Assembly: GCA_964568855.1 (NCBI GenBank)
Contig: CAZMSD010000003.1
Coordinates: forward strand, 108,442-172,441
DNA: 64,000 nt
Direction: 5' to 3'
Origin: CAZMSD01 sp964568855
Lineage (GTDB): Bacteria > CAIWAD01
In this document: piece after piece, positions 1-8,710 of the stretch
Layout: each line of letters starts with the position of its first letter
Position numbering within the stretch: the stretch's first letter is position 1
The notes under the pieces: model-generated
What the model saw: only the letters and a program-made list of their open reading frames with translations
What the model was told of the DNA's origin: nothing
Database searches by the model: none
Program-made: the position numbers and the translations under genes

Positions 1-1
1 G

Positions 2-118
2 CTGGCTCCCCGGACGAAATACTCTCGTCCGAACCGGAAAGGCGGATCGCTCCGGTTGTTCATCGTACCGGGACCTGCCGGCGCCGCGTCCGGCGAAGCA
101 CGCGGTGAAGCGCGATGA
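2..118 (+). CDS. C-terminal end of probable ActA (partial)
   Basis: The frame starting at base 2 stays open for 38 codons and stops with TGA at 116-118, overlapping the actB ATG as ATGA. In alternative complex III operons the gene before actB is normally actA, the membrane-anchored pentahaem cytochrome c, so this is most simply its C-terminus. The visible tail is rich in Arg, Lys, Gly and Ala and has no haem motif, which is expected for the extreme end. The assignment rests on position and overlap only. The gene starts upstream of the window. Confidence 0.4.
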   Translation: MAPRTKYSRPNRKGGSLRLFIVPGPAGAASGEARGEAR

Positions 119-3100
119 CTAAGCGACCGGAACAAGAGCTGCGGGCCGCTGAAGCCCAGTGGCGCAGCCTCCGCGAATTGCGAGGCGATCCCGAGTTCTC
201 GCGGGCCTGGCCCGATGAGTTCAGTGCCGAGGCCGGTGAGGCGCCCCGGCTCCCGAACGGAAAGGACGGCATTTCCCGCAGGCGCTTTCTGAGCCTGCTG
301 GGAGCCTCCTCGGCCCTGGCGGCCGCGGGATGCGCAAGGGACATCGACCGGGGCAGTATCGTACCGTACACCGGAAGACAGGAGGGCTTGACGCCGGGGG
401 TGGCCAGCCACTACGCCACCAGTGTCCAGGAGGGCCTGCTGGTTCACAGCCTGCTGGTGAAAACCCGCGAGTCCCGGCCCATCCTGGTGGAAGGAAACGA
501 CGAGCACCCCGATTTCGCCGGATGCGCGTCGCCGCGGATTCAAGCGGAGCTGCTCGGCCTCTACGACCCGGATCGGCTCCGGCGACCGCGCCTGGAGAAC
601 GCGGAGATCGGCTGGGACGAGGCACTGGCGAAACTGCTCGCGTTCTTCAATGCGGCCGCCGCCGAAGGCGGCAGGATTCTGCTGCTGACCGAAGCCCTGC
701 TATCCCCGGCCCGCAAGGCCTTGATCGACCGTCTTGCGGAAAACTTTCCGGTGCATCACGTCTGCTGGGAGCCCGCAGCCCCACACGGAGCGCTGACAGC
801 CTCCGAAAGGTTGTGGTCGGAACAGCTGCTGCCCCGTTGGAATCTGGCCCGGGCCGACCTGGTGCTCGCGCTGGAGGCCGACCTCTTCGGCACCGACGGA
901 AACCTGGTCGGCAACATCCGCGGCTTCAGCGAGGGCAGGCGGCTGGACGGGTTCGAAGACGGGCATCGCAACGGCAGGATGAACCGGCTGTACGCCGCCG
1001 AGGGCAGGATGACGCTCACCGGCGGCAAGTCGGATGTCCGCCTGCCCCTGCCGCCCGGCGCCATGACCGGTCTGGCTTGCGCCCTGGCCGAGGAGCTGCG
1101 TCGCAGGTACGGCCGGCGCCTGCCGGCCGGCCTGTCCGGGAATGCGCTCTCCGGGCACGACCTGACCGCTTTCGCCGGGCGCTACGGACTGGACCCGGCC
1201 ATCCTGGAGAGGCTGGCGGACGACCTGCACCGCACAGGTCCCGGATCGCTGGTGGCGGCAGGAGCATCCCTGCCTCCGGAAGCGCACGCCGCCGCGCACC
1301 TGCTCAACCGGATGCTCGGGACGGAAGGCCGAACAGTGGTGTATCACCGCGCCGCGCTGGCCCCCCTTGCCGGTCCCGCCGCTGCGGCCGAGCTGGGCGC
1401 CGAGATGGCCGGGGGCCGTTTCTCCGCAGCCGTTTTCTGGAACGTCAACCCCGCGCTGGACTTCCCCCCGTCGGCCGGTTGGCCGAAGGCCGCCTCCGGC
1501 GTGCCGCGCAAGATATGCCTGTGCACAACGCCCAATGAAACGGCGCAGGACTGCGAGCTGCTGCTGCCCGTACACCACTGGCTGGAATCCTGGGGCGATT
1601 ACATGGGCAGCGAGACGCAGCAGCCGCTCGTGGCTCCGCTCTACGAAACGCTGCAGGCCGAGGACGTGTTACTCAAGCTGCTCGAGCGAAGCGGAAGCCC
1701 CGCCGCCGAGGACTATCACGCCTTTCTGCGTGATACATGGCTGTCGGGCCGCTACCGCGAATGTGGCAGTCCCCTGCCCTTCGATACCTACTGGCACGGC
1801 GTGCTGCACGACGGCCTGGCGGAAGCGGCGGAGCCGGTGTCGGAACCGCCTCGCCTGCAGCCCCGGGGTGCGGCCTGGTTCCTCGAACAGATTCCCGGCG
1901 ACGCGCCTGCGGCGGGTTTTGACCTGCTCCTGCACGCGGACTCTCGCCTTTACGACGGACGCGGCGCCAACATCGGCTGGCTGCAGGAGCTGCCCGATCC
2001 AGTGAACAAGACCACCTGGGGTAATCCACTGCAGGTCTCGCCGCGCGATGCCGAACGCCTGGGCCTGGACGAAGGATCCCGCGTGCGTGTTACAGTCGGA
2101 AATGAATCGCTGGAGACGCCGGTCGTGATCCAGCCGGGGCAGAGGGAGGGCGTGCTGGCCCTGGCCCTGGGTTTCGGCCGGCAAGGCCTCAGCGTGGCCG
2201 AGGGCGTAGGCGTGAACGCCTACCGCTTTCTTGGCTCGGGACAGTCGCCCTGCCTCTGCCCGGGAGTGAAGATGGAAGCCCTGGGCGGGCGGGCGCCGAT
2301 CCACTGCACCCAGGAACACCACCTGATGGAGGGACGCGACCTGGTGCGCAGCCTGCCCCTGGCGGCGTTTCTCGAGGGCGAGAGGGGCGCCCCGGAGCAC
2401 GGCGGTGGATCTCACGCGGCCGGCGAAGAGGGACCCGGAACACCCGCGGCCTTCAATCTGTACCCGGAGGTGGAGTACCCGGGCCACAAGTGGGGTCTGG
2501 CCATCGACCTGAACTCCTGCGTGGGCTGCGAGGGCTGCGTCGTCGCCTGCCAGGCGGAGAACAACATTCCGGTGGTGGGCCCGGAACAGGTCGACGAAGG
2601 CCGGGAGATGCACTGGCTGCGCATCGACAGGTACTACCTGGGCACTGACCCGGAGAACCCGGACATGGTGCACCAGCCGATGCTCTGCCAGCACTGCGAC
2701 CTGGCCCCCTGCGAGAACGTCTGTCCCGTGGCCGCCACGACCCACACTGAGGAAGGTCTCAACCAGATGGCCTACAACCGCTGCGTGGGCACCAGGTATT
2801 GCGCCAACAACTGCCCTTACAAGGTGCGCCGCTTCAACTTCTTCGATTACACATCAGCCACGCCCCTGCCCCGCCAGCTGGCGTACAATCCGGAAGTTTC
2901 GATTCGCCCGCGGGGCGTGATGGAGAAGTGCTCCTTCTGCGTGCAGCGCATCAGCGAGGGGCGCATGAAAGCCAAGACCGAGAACCGGCTCCCGCTGGAC
3001 GGCGAGATAGTTCCCGCCTGCGCGGCCGCCTGCCCCGCGCGCGCCATCACTTTCGGGGACACGCAGGACCCGGAGAGTCGTGTGTCACAACTGAAGCGGT

Positions 3101-3207
3101 CCGACCGCGGTTACCACGTGCTGGGCGACCTGGGGATCCGCCCCGCGGTCACTTACCTGGCGGAGATCCGCAACACCGCGGACCGGGGAGGCCGGCATGA
3201 ATCCTAA
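115..3207 (+). CDS. actB: Alternative complex III subunit B (molybdopterin-like/Fe-S fusion)
   Basis: This is the large periplasmic subunit of alternative complex III, which oxidises quinol and passes electrons to cytochrome c or a terminal oxidase. Residues 54-63 (SRRRFLSLLG) form a Tat signal, followed by a hydrophobic stretch and a Cys at about 73. The middle of the protein resembles the molybdopterin oxidoreductase fold; in this family that half is not thought to bind the cofactor. The C-terminal part, from about residue 798, is a ferredoxin-type region with four Cys groups, including CVGCEGC, CQHCDLAPC and CSFC. The 1030-residue length fits the fused ActB form. It overlaps the upstream frame by ATGA and actC by 11 bases. 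Codons here include GTGTTAC and GTGATAC heptamers discussed elsewhere. Confidence 0.93.
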   Translation: MTKRPEQELRAAEAQWRSLRELRGDPEFSRAWPDEFSAEAGEAPRLPNGKDGISRRRFLSLLGASSALAAAGCARDIDRGSIVPYTGRQEGLTPGVASHYATSVQEGLLVHSLLVKTRESRPILVEGNDEHPDFAGCASPRIQAELLGLYDPDRLRRPRLENAEIGWDEALAKLLAFFNAAAAEGGRILLLTEALLSPARKALIDRLAENFPVHHVCWEPAAPHGALTASERLWSEQLLPRWNLARADLVLALEADLFGTDGNLVGNIRGFSEGRRLDGFEDGHRNGRMNRLYAAEGRMTLTGGKSDVRLPLPPGAMTGLACALAEELRRRYGRRLPAGLSGNALSGHDLTAFAGRYGLDPAILERLADDLHRTGPGSLVAAGASLPPEAHAAAHLLNRMLGTEGRTVVYHRAALAPLAGPAAAAELGAEMAGGRFSAAVFWNVNPALDFPPSAGWPKAASGVPRKICLCTTPNETAQDCELLLPVHHWLESWGDYMGSETQQPLVAPLYETLQAEDVLLKLLERSGSPAAEDYHAFLRDTWLSGRYRECGSPLPFDTYWHGVLHDGLAEAAEPVSEPPRLQPRGAAWFLEQIPGDAPAAGFDLLLHADSRLYDGRGANIGWLQELPDPVNKTTWGNPLQVSPRDAERLGLDEGSRVRVTVGNESLETPVVIQPGQREGVLALALGFGRQGLSVAEGVGVNAYRFLGSGQSPCLCPGVKMEALGGRAPIHCTQEHHLMEGRDLVRSLPLAAFLEGERGAPEHGGGSHAAGEEGPGTPAAFNLYPEVEYPGHKWGLAIDLNSCVGCEGCVVACQAENNIPVVGPEQVDEGREMHWLRIDRYYLGTDPENPDMVHQPMLCQHCDLAPCENVCPVAATTHTEEGLNQMAYNRCVGTRYCANNCPYKVRRFNFFDYTSATPLPRQLAYNPEVSIRPRGVMEKCSFCVQRISEGRMKAKTENRLPLDGEIVPACAAACPARAITFGDTQDPESRVSQLKRSDRGYHVLGDLGIRPAVTYLAEIRNTADRGGRHES

Positions 3208-4597
3208 CAGCGCGATTCTCGCCGAGATCCGTCCCGGACCGATCACGGACGGCCAAGTCAGCGCCGCCGGGATCGACCAATCCGTGCTTTCGGCCATGGA
3301 GGGCCGACCGCCGCTCAAATGGTTCCTGGCCTTGGCCTGCACATCGGCGGCCATGCTGCTCGGCTTCGCGCTGATCGGCTATTCCTTCTACACCGGCGTG
3401 GGCGTCTGGGGCAACATGGACCCCGTCTTCTGGGGCTGGCCGATCGTCAACTTCGTCTTCTGGGTCGGCATCGGGCACGCCGGAACGCTGATCTCCGCCG
3501 TGCTGTTCCTGTTCCGGCAGACCTGGCGCAACGCCATCGCGCGCGCCGCGGAAGCCATGACCATCTTCGCGGTGATGTGCGCCGGCCTGTTCCCGCTGAT
3601 TCACGTGGGGCGGCCCTGGCTGGCCTTCTGGCTCTTCCCCTACCCCAACCAGCGGGGACTGTGGATCAATTTCAACTCCCCGCTGGCCTGGGACGTATTC
3701 GCGGTGAGCACCTACTTCTTGGTTTCCCTGTTCTTCTGGTACGTGGGCCTGATCCCCGACCTGGCCAGCGCGCGCGATCGCGCCGCCGGCCGGATCCGCA
3801 AAGCCGTCTACGGCCTGCTCTGCCTGGGCTGGCGCGGCGCCGCCCGGCACTGGATGCACTACGAGAAGGCCTACATCATCCTGGCCGGCCTGGCTACGCC
3901 CCTGGTGCTCTCGGTGCACAGCATCGTGTCCTTCGATTTCGCCACCTCGCTGCTTCCGGGGTGGCACACCACGATCTTCCCGCCCTACTTCGTTGCCGGA
4001 GCGGTCTTCTCCGGCTTCGCCATGGTGATCACCGTGCTGGTCTTCGTGCGCCGGGTCATGAACCTGGAGCACCTGATTACCCTGAATCACATGGAAGTGA
4101 TGTGCAAGGTGATCCTGGCCACGGGCTCCATGGTGGGTTACGCCTACGCGATGGAGTTTTTCATCGCCTGGTACAGCGGCCATCCTTTCGAGCATTTCGT
4201 CTTCATGAACCGGGCCTTCGGTCCATACGCCTGGGCCTACTGGATCATGGTCAGCTGCAACGTGCTGGTGCCTCAGCTCTTCTGGTTCAGGAAGCTGCGC
4301 CGCTCCATTGCGGTGATGTTCGCCATCTCCATCCTGGTGAACGTGGGAATGTGGTTCGAGCGTTTCGTGATCGTGGTGACTTCGCTGCACAGGGATTTCC
4401 TGCCCAGCGCCTGGGGCTACTTCCGCCCCACGGCGGTGGACATGGGAATCTTCCTCGGCAGCATCGGTCTGTTCTTCACGATGATCCTGCTCTTCGCCAA
4501 GGGACTGCCGGTGATCGCGACCTCCGAGATGAAGGCCATTCTTCCCGGAGCCCAGCCCCATCCCGCCGGTCCCGACCGGGGAGGTCAAGATGCCTGA
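3197..4597 (+). CDS. actC: Alternative complex III subunit C (NrfD-like quinol-binding membrane protein)
   Basis: A 466-residue polytopic membrane protein of the NrfD/PsrC family, the quinol-interacting subunit of alternative complex III. About ten hydrophobic segments are visible, beginning with one near residues 45-70. Conserved aromatic and charged positions fit ActC: the WGWPIVNFVFWVGIGHAG stretch near residues 80-97 and the HSIVSFDFATS stretch around residue 240. The ATG overlaps the actB stop region, and the 3' end overlaps the actD start by 8 bases, so translation is probably coupled through the operon. ActF, encoded downstream, is the related second membrane subunit. The order actB-actC-actD-actE-actF makes the call secure. 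Confidence 0.93.
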   Translation: MNPNSAILAEIRPGPITDGQVSAAGIDQSVLSAMEGRPPLKWFLALACTSAAMLLGFALIGYSFYTGVGVWGNMDPVFWGWPIVNFVFWVGIGHAGTLISAVLFLFRQTWRNAIARAAEAMTIFAVMCAGLFPLIHVGRPWLAFWLFPYPNQRGLWINFNSPLAWDVFAVSTYFLVSLFFWYVGLIPDLASARDRAAGRIRKAVYGLLCLGWRGAARHWMHYEKAYIILAGLATPLVLSVHSIVSFDFATSLLPGWHTTIFPPYFVAGAVFSGFAMVITVLVFVRRVMNLEHLITLNHMEVMCKVILATGSMVGYAYAMEFFIAWYSGHPFEHFVFMNRAFGPYAWAYWIMVSCNVLVPQLFWFRKLRRSIAVMFAISILVNVGMWFERFVIVVTSLHRDFLPSAWGYFRPTAVDMGIFLGSIGLFFTMILLFAKGLPVIATSEMKAILPGAQPHPAGPDRGGQDA

Positions 4598-5753
4598 GCA
4601 GCCTTTCGCCGTCCTGGGTCTTTTCCCGGATCCGCAAAAACTGCTGGATGCAATCGGCGCGCTGCGCGTCCGCTTCGGCGACAAGCTCGAGGCCTACACG
4701 CCCTACCCGATCCATGGAATCGAGCGGGCGCTGGGCCTGCGCAAGTCGCGCCTGGGCATGATCGCGCTCGTCATGGGCGTCCTCGGCATGCTGGCGGCCT
4801 TCGGCTTTCAGGCCTGGGTCTTCACCACGGACTACCAGATCCGTTTCGGCGGCAAGCCCTATTTCTCCTGGGCCTCGTTCATCCCGGTGGTCTTCGAGGT
4901 GACGGTGCTGCTGGCGGCCATCGCCGGGGCCACCTTCGGCATGCTCTCGATCCTCAACCGCTTGCCCCACTTATCGCACCCGATCCTGCGCAGCGACGCC
5001 ATCAAGCGGGTAACCCTCGACCGCTTCGCCCTGGCCGTGGCCGTCTCGGACGACCAGGAGGCGATGACCGCGCGGTCGGCCCTGGAAGCCGCCGGCGGAA
5101 CGGAGATCGAGCTGGTCCGGGGCAGCGGCCGCGTGGGCGCGGGCAGCCTGTTCCCGCTGAAGGGCGTCGCCGTGGTCCTGGTCCTGTGCGCCCTGGCGGC
5201 CGGGGGCGTCTGGCAGCTCAGCCGCCTGTGGCCGGAACTGCCCGTAGTGGCCGTGCTGGACGAGCAACCCAAGCTGGTGCCCCAGCGGGAACACGCCTTC
5301 TTCGCGGACGGACAGTCCATGCGCAGCCCGGTGCCCGGCACCGTGGCCCGCGGCTACCTGCCGCCTCTGCATCAGGGGGCCGAGGAGGCCGGCGAGCTGC
5401 TGGGCAACCCGCTGCCGCTTTCCAGGAAGGTCCTCGACCGGGGACGGCGCGTCTACGAGATCAACTGCCTGGTGTGTCACGGATCCCTGGGCGACGGGAA
5501 AAAGCTGCTCGGCGAGGCCTACGGGGCAGCGCCGGCCAGTTTCCACACGGTCGCGCTGCGCGAGGCGCCGGACGGCGCACTGTTCCACGTGATCGGCGCC
5601 GGCAAGAACAACATGGCCGGCTACGCACCTGAGATCCCCGCGCCCGATCGCTGGGCCGTGGTGCATTACCTGCGCGTGTTACAGCGCTCGCAGAACGCCG
5701 GCGACGAGGATTTCGAATTCGCCGTCAAGCGCATGGAAGGGACGGGCCGATGA
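4590..5753 (+). CDS. Fused ActD-ActE subunit of alternative complex III
   Basis: One 387-residue frame carries two subunits that are separate genes in well-studied alternative complex III operons. Residues 1-180 match ActD (DUF3341): a cytoplasmic start (PFAVLGLFPDP) and two membrane segments around 52-72 and 90-112. A third membrane segment lies near 188-210. The C-terminal half is a monohaem cytochrome c resembling ActE, with CLVCH at about C293, C296 and H297 and a likely distal Met in the NNMAGYAPE region. ActE is usually a separate lipoprotein; here membrane attachment would come from the third segment. There is no stop or start between the parts. The ATG overlaps actC by 8 bases and the stop overlaps actF as ATGA. 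Confidence 0.85.
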   Translation: MPEQPFAVLGLFPDPQKLLDAIGALRVRFGDKLEAYTPYPIHGIERALGLRKSRLGMIALVMGVLGMLAAFGFQAWVFTTDYQIRFGGKPYFSWASFIPVVFEVTVLLAAIAGATFGMLSILNRLPHLSHPILRSDAIKRVTLDRFALAVAVSDDQEAMTARSALEAAGGTEIELVRGSGRVGAGSLFPLKGVAVVLVLCALAAGGVWQLSRLWPELPVVAVLDEQPKLVPQREHAFFADGQSMRSPVPGTVARGYLPPLHQGAEEAGELLGNPLPLSRKVLDRGRRVYEINCLVCHGSLGDGKKLLGEAYGAAPASFHTVALREAPDGALFHVIGAGKNNMAGYAPEIPAPDRWAVVHYLRVLQRSQNAGDEDFEFAVKRMEGTGR

Positions 5754-6910
5754 ACGATGCGCGCTCTTTCAATCCCCTGCACCTCGCGCTGGGCCTGGTA
5801 GGGCTGGCCGGCGTGGCGGGCGCCTACTTCGTCGACCCGCAGCGCTTCGGCGCCAACTGGCTGATCTGGACGCTGGCGCTGCTGAGCGTCTCGCTGGGCG
5901 CCTTGTTCATCGTGGCGCTCGAGCACCTGACACGCGCCCAGTGGAGTATCACGCTGCGCCGGGTCCCCGAGCGCCTGGCGGGCCTGCTGCCCGTCCTGCT
6001 GCCGCTGTTCCTGCTGGGTGCCTGGTTCGGCATCAGCCACCTGTTTCCCTGGGCCGGCGAGGAGTTTCAGGCCCGCGTACACCACGACCCGCACATGCAC
6101 AGCAAGGGCGTCTGGTTCGGCAGGACCTTCTTCGTCGGCCGGCTGCTGTTCTGCTTCGCGGTCTGGCTGCTGTCCTGGCGCCTGCTGGCCGGGGGCTCCA
6201 TCCGCCAGGACGAGAGCCGCGATCCCAGGTTCAACCTGAGAGCCAAGCGCTTTTCCGCGCCCTTCATGTGGCTCTTCGCCGTCACCGTGACGCTCATCGC
6301 CGTGGACTGGCTGATGAGCATGTCTCCCATGTGGTACAGCACGATCTTCGGCGTGTACCTCTTCAGCGGTGTGCTGCTCAGCGGCCTGGCGGCGACCGTG
6401 CTGTGGGTGGCTGCTTTGAAGCGCCGCGGGCGGCTGAGCGAGGTCCGGCCCGACCACCTCTACGGCCTGGGCGGGCTGATGTTCGCCTTCACGATTTTCT
6501 GGGCCTACATCGCCTTCTCGCAGTTCATGCTGATCTGGTACGCCAACCTCCCGGAGGAGGCCTTCTGGTTCAAGGCGCGTCTTACGGGCGGCTGGTACCC
6601 CGTGACCATTAGCCTGTCACTCATCCGCTTCATCGTACCCTTCTGGGCCTTGCTCGGCCGGGAGGCCAAGTCCGACCTGGGACGGCTGAGCTGGGTGGCG
6701 GCGCTGATCCTGGCCGGCCAGTTGCTGGACCTGTACTGGATCATCGTCCCCGAACTCGGCCGGGGACCCTTATTCGGCTGGCAGGAGCTGGCCTTCGGCC
6801 TGTTTTTCACGGGTCTGGGCCTGCTGGCCATGGCCGGGACCATGAAGCGGGGCAGGGACCTGCCGGTGGGAGATCCCAACCTCGACCTGGGCCTGAAGTA
6901 TCACCTGTAG
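5750..6910 (+). CDS. actF: Alternative complex III subunit F (membrane protein)
   Basis: A 386-residue polytopic membrane protein matching ActF, the second NrfD-like membrane subunit of alternative complex III. About ten hydrophobic helices are visible. A periplasmic HHDPHMHSKGVWF stretch lies near residues 106-118, and the WLMSMSPMWYSTIFGVY segment near 185-202 is typical of ActF. Its ATG overlaps the upstream stop as ATGA. The last codons are AAG TAT CAC CTG, so a GTATCAC heptamer sits just before the stop. A 39-base gap separates it from the downstream cytochrome c gene, which probably shares the operon. Confidence 0.9.
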   Translation: MNDARSFNPLHLALGLVGLAGVAGAYFVDPQRFGANWLIWTLALLSVSLGALFIVALEHLTRAQWSITLRRVPERLAGLLPVLLPLFLLGAWFGISHLFPWAGEEFQARVHHDPHMHSKGVWFGRTFFVGRLLFCFAVWLLSWRLLAGGSIRQDESRDPRFNLRAKRFSAPFMWLFAVTVTLIAVDWLMSMSPMWYSTIFGVYLFSGVLLSGLAATVLWVAALKRRGRLSEVRPDHLYGLGGLMFAFTIFWAYIAFSQFMLIWYANLPEEAFWFKARLTGGWYPVTISLSLIRFIVPFWALLGREAKSDLGRLSWVAALILAGQLLDLYWIIVPELGRGPLFGWQELAFGLFFTGLGLLAMAGTMKRGRDLPVGDPNLDLGLKYHL

Positions 6911-6949
6911 AGCAGGGTCGAAACAGCCCGAAAACCGGAGACACTTCAG

Positions 6950-7798
6950 ATGAGCACCGGATGGATCACGAGAACCGTACCCATGGTCGTCCTGTCTGCC
7001 GCCTTGCTGGCCGCCCTGACCCTGTTCAGCCGCGAAACCTCCTCCACCGAGTCCGCGGCGTATTCTCCGGCTGATCCCACCGAGTACGCCCCGCAGAAGG
7101 GCCGCCGGACGCCGGGGCTGGACCTGGTCGCGATTCTGCAGCCGGACGCGGAGCAGTTGAAGCGCGGCCGGGAACTCTACACCGCCACCTGCGCTCCCTG
7201 CCACGGACCGGAGGGCAGGGGCGACGGACCGGCGGGGCTGACCCTGGGGGCCCGCAATTTCGCTGCGCCCGGGGGCTGGAAGAGCGGCATGAAGCTGACC
7301 GATATCTTCCGTACTTTGTCCACGGGCCTCGCGCCGTCGATGCCCGCCTACGACTATATGCCCGCGGGGGATCGTTTCGCCCTGGCTCACTACGTTCAGA
7401 GCCTGGGGGATTTCGAGCACGGCGCGGCGGGGAGAACCGAGATCGCCCTGCTCGACGAGGAATTCAGCCTGTCCGCGGGAACCCGGGAGCCCAATCGAAT
7501 TCCCGTGGGCGCTGCGATGGACTGTGTTCTCAGGGATGCCCGGCCGGCCGTCATCGACGTCGACGAACTGCCCGCCGAATCTCCGGCCGGCCGGTTGCTG
7601 AAGCGCGTGATGCACGACGAATCGAGAGCCGCAGCAGCACTGCAGAGCATCGAGGGCTGGCGCACGGACCGCGTGCGCTTCGCCAGGGCGCTCTGCGCGG
7701 GGGTTCCGCACAACGGATTCGGTTCGGCCGTGGCACGCTTGAACGCCCGTGAATGGAAACTGCTGCACGGAATCATGGTCCGCCTGTCGGACCGCTGA
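6950..7798 (+). CDS. Membrane-anchored monohaem cytochrome c, alternative complex III operon
   Basis: A 282-residue protein with one N-terminal hydrophobic segment (residues 8-26) that would anchor or export it. A class I cytochrome c domain follows with CAPCH at C81, C84 and H85 and a likely distal Met in the SMPAYDYM stretch near residues 128-135. The domain resembles ActE-type cytochromes. The roughly 115 C-terminal residues after the haem domain have no motif I recognise. It is preceded by GGAG about eight bases before the ATG and lies directly after actF, so it probably carries electrons from the complex or is an accessory subunit. Confidence 0.8.
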   Translation: MSTGWITRTVPMVVLSAALLAALTLFSRETSSTESAAYSPADPTEYAPQKGRRTPGLDLVAILQPDAEQLKRGRELYTATCAPCHGPEGRGDGPAGLTLGARNFAAPGGWKSGMKLTDIFRTLSTGLAPSMPAYDYMPAGDRFALAHYVQSLGDFEHGAAGRTEIALLDEEFSLSAGTREPNRIPVGAAMDCVLRDARPAVIDVDELPAESPAGRLLKRVMHDESRAAAALQSIEGWRTDRVRFARALCAGVPHNGFGSAVARLNAREWKLLHGIMVRLSDR

Positions 7799-7898
7799 TC
7801 CCGCGCAAGCGAATCATTAGTAGCTTGATAACCAAAGCTTAGCAAGCGCCGGCGGCTGCCGGCGGCAAAGCGGAATGGAATTCCGGGAGGACTTTCGA

Positions 7899-8342
7899 AT
7901 GCAGATGATACGGTTCGCGGCGGCTCTGATACTCGGCGTCTCGCTGGCGCTGACCGGTTGCGGGGGAGACAAGAACCCGGCCGAACGGCAGGCGGCGGTC
8001 AAGCAGGCCGATCACCCGGCGGGCGGTGGAGTGGACGTGGCCGCCGTCACCAAGTTGATGCAGGATAAGACCTGTTTCACGTGTCACACGACCGACGGCG
8101 GCGACACGATCAACGGCGTCAAGGCCATCGGACCCACGCTGAAGGGCCTTTTTGGAAGAAGCGAAGCCGTGCTCACCAACGGAGTCGAACGAATGATCGT
8201 GGTGGACGACGCCTACCTGATGAAGTCCATGAAGGAACCGATGGCGGACATCACCAAGGACTACGCCCCGGCGATGGTCGTGCCTCCGCTCACCGACGAG
8301 GAGATCCGCACCATCGTTGAGTACATCAAGACCCTGAAATAG
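7899..8342 (+). CDS. Cytochrome c lipoprotein
   Basis: A 147-residue exported monohaem cytochrome c. I chose the ATG at 7899 because GGGAGG sits at ideal distance; an in-frame ATG 24 bases upstream lacks this. The start gives a signal peptide ending in LTGC, a lipobox with Cys at about 19. CFTCH is at C59, C62 and H63, and the distal ligand is probably the Met in PAMVVPPL. The domain resembles the small cytochromes c found beside cytochrome oxidases. It lies 100 bases after the previous gene, so it may belong to the same respiratory operon or have its own promoter. It is convergent with the CDSGH-type gene that follows. Confidence 0.8.
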   Translation: MQMIRFAAALILGVSLALTGCGGDKNPAERQAAVKQADHPAGGGVDVAAVTKLMQDKTCFTCHTTDGGDTINGVKAIGPTLKGLFGRSEAVLTNGVERMIVVDDAYLMKSMKEPMADITKDYAPAMVVPPLTDEEIRTIVEYIKTLK

Positions 8343-8368
8343 TCCCGGGCGCCCATGGGCAATCCCTG

Positions 8369-8587
8369 CTACTTCGCGTGGCTGCCGTCGCAGAAGGGAT
8401 AGCCCTCGCTCTTTCTGCAGCCGCAGATCACGGCCGCGCCGGCAGCCTCGCACTTGTGGATCTGCGGCTTCATGCCGCTCCCCTTGTGGGCCCCGTCGCA
8501 GAAGGGGTAGCTGTCCGCCCTGCCGCAGGTGCAGAAAGCGTAAACCTGCTCTTCCAGCTCCATTCGAATGGGTCCGCCGTGGCTCAT
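8369..8587 (-). CDS. CDGSH-type iron-sulfur protein with two motifs
   Basis: A 72-residue protein with two mitoNEET-like motifs, CTCG...YPFCDGAH and CGCR...YPFCDGSH. Each has the three-Cys, one-His pattern that binds a redox-active [2Fe-2S] cluster. Two-motif short proteins are a recognised bacterial class of this family; their exact role is not settled. I chose the ATG at 8587 because AAAGGA lies about eight bases upstream. A longer 105-residue reading starts in sequence that looks non-coding. It stands alone between convergent and same-strand neighbours, and no partner is evident. Confidence 0.85.
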   Translation of the reverse strand: MSHGGPIRMELEEQVYAFCTCGRADSYPFCDGAHKGSGMKPQIHKCEAAGAAVICGCRKSEGYPFCDGSHAK

Positions 8588-8710
8588 GGTTTTTCCTTTC
8601 CGCATTTCTCCCACTTCACGGTCGGCGTTCCTGCAGGCAACTCGCCCCGGACCGGGGATGTTCCGCGAAGCCACTGCATGCTGCAATCCTGAAGGTGGTG
8701 CGACTCCCGG

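Noticed and set aside
3149..4684. Long open frame on the minus strand over actC
   Set aside because: It lies antisense to a secure membrane-protein gene; it is His/Gly/Asp-rich low-complexity sequence caused by high third-position GC.
5474..8087. GTGTCAC at 5474 and 8081 (and GTGACAC at 57566) as evidence of motif selection
   Set aside because: These encode the Cys-His of CxxCH haem motifs (TGT CAC), so protein constraint explains them; they are counted in the total but should not be weighted.
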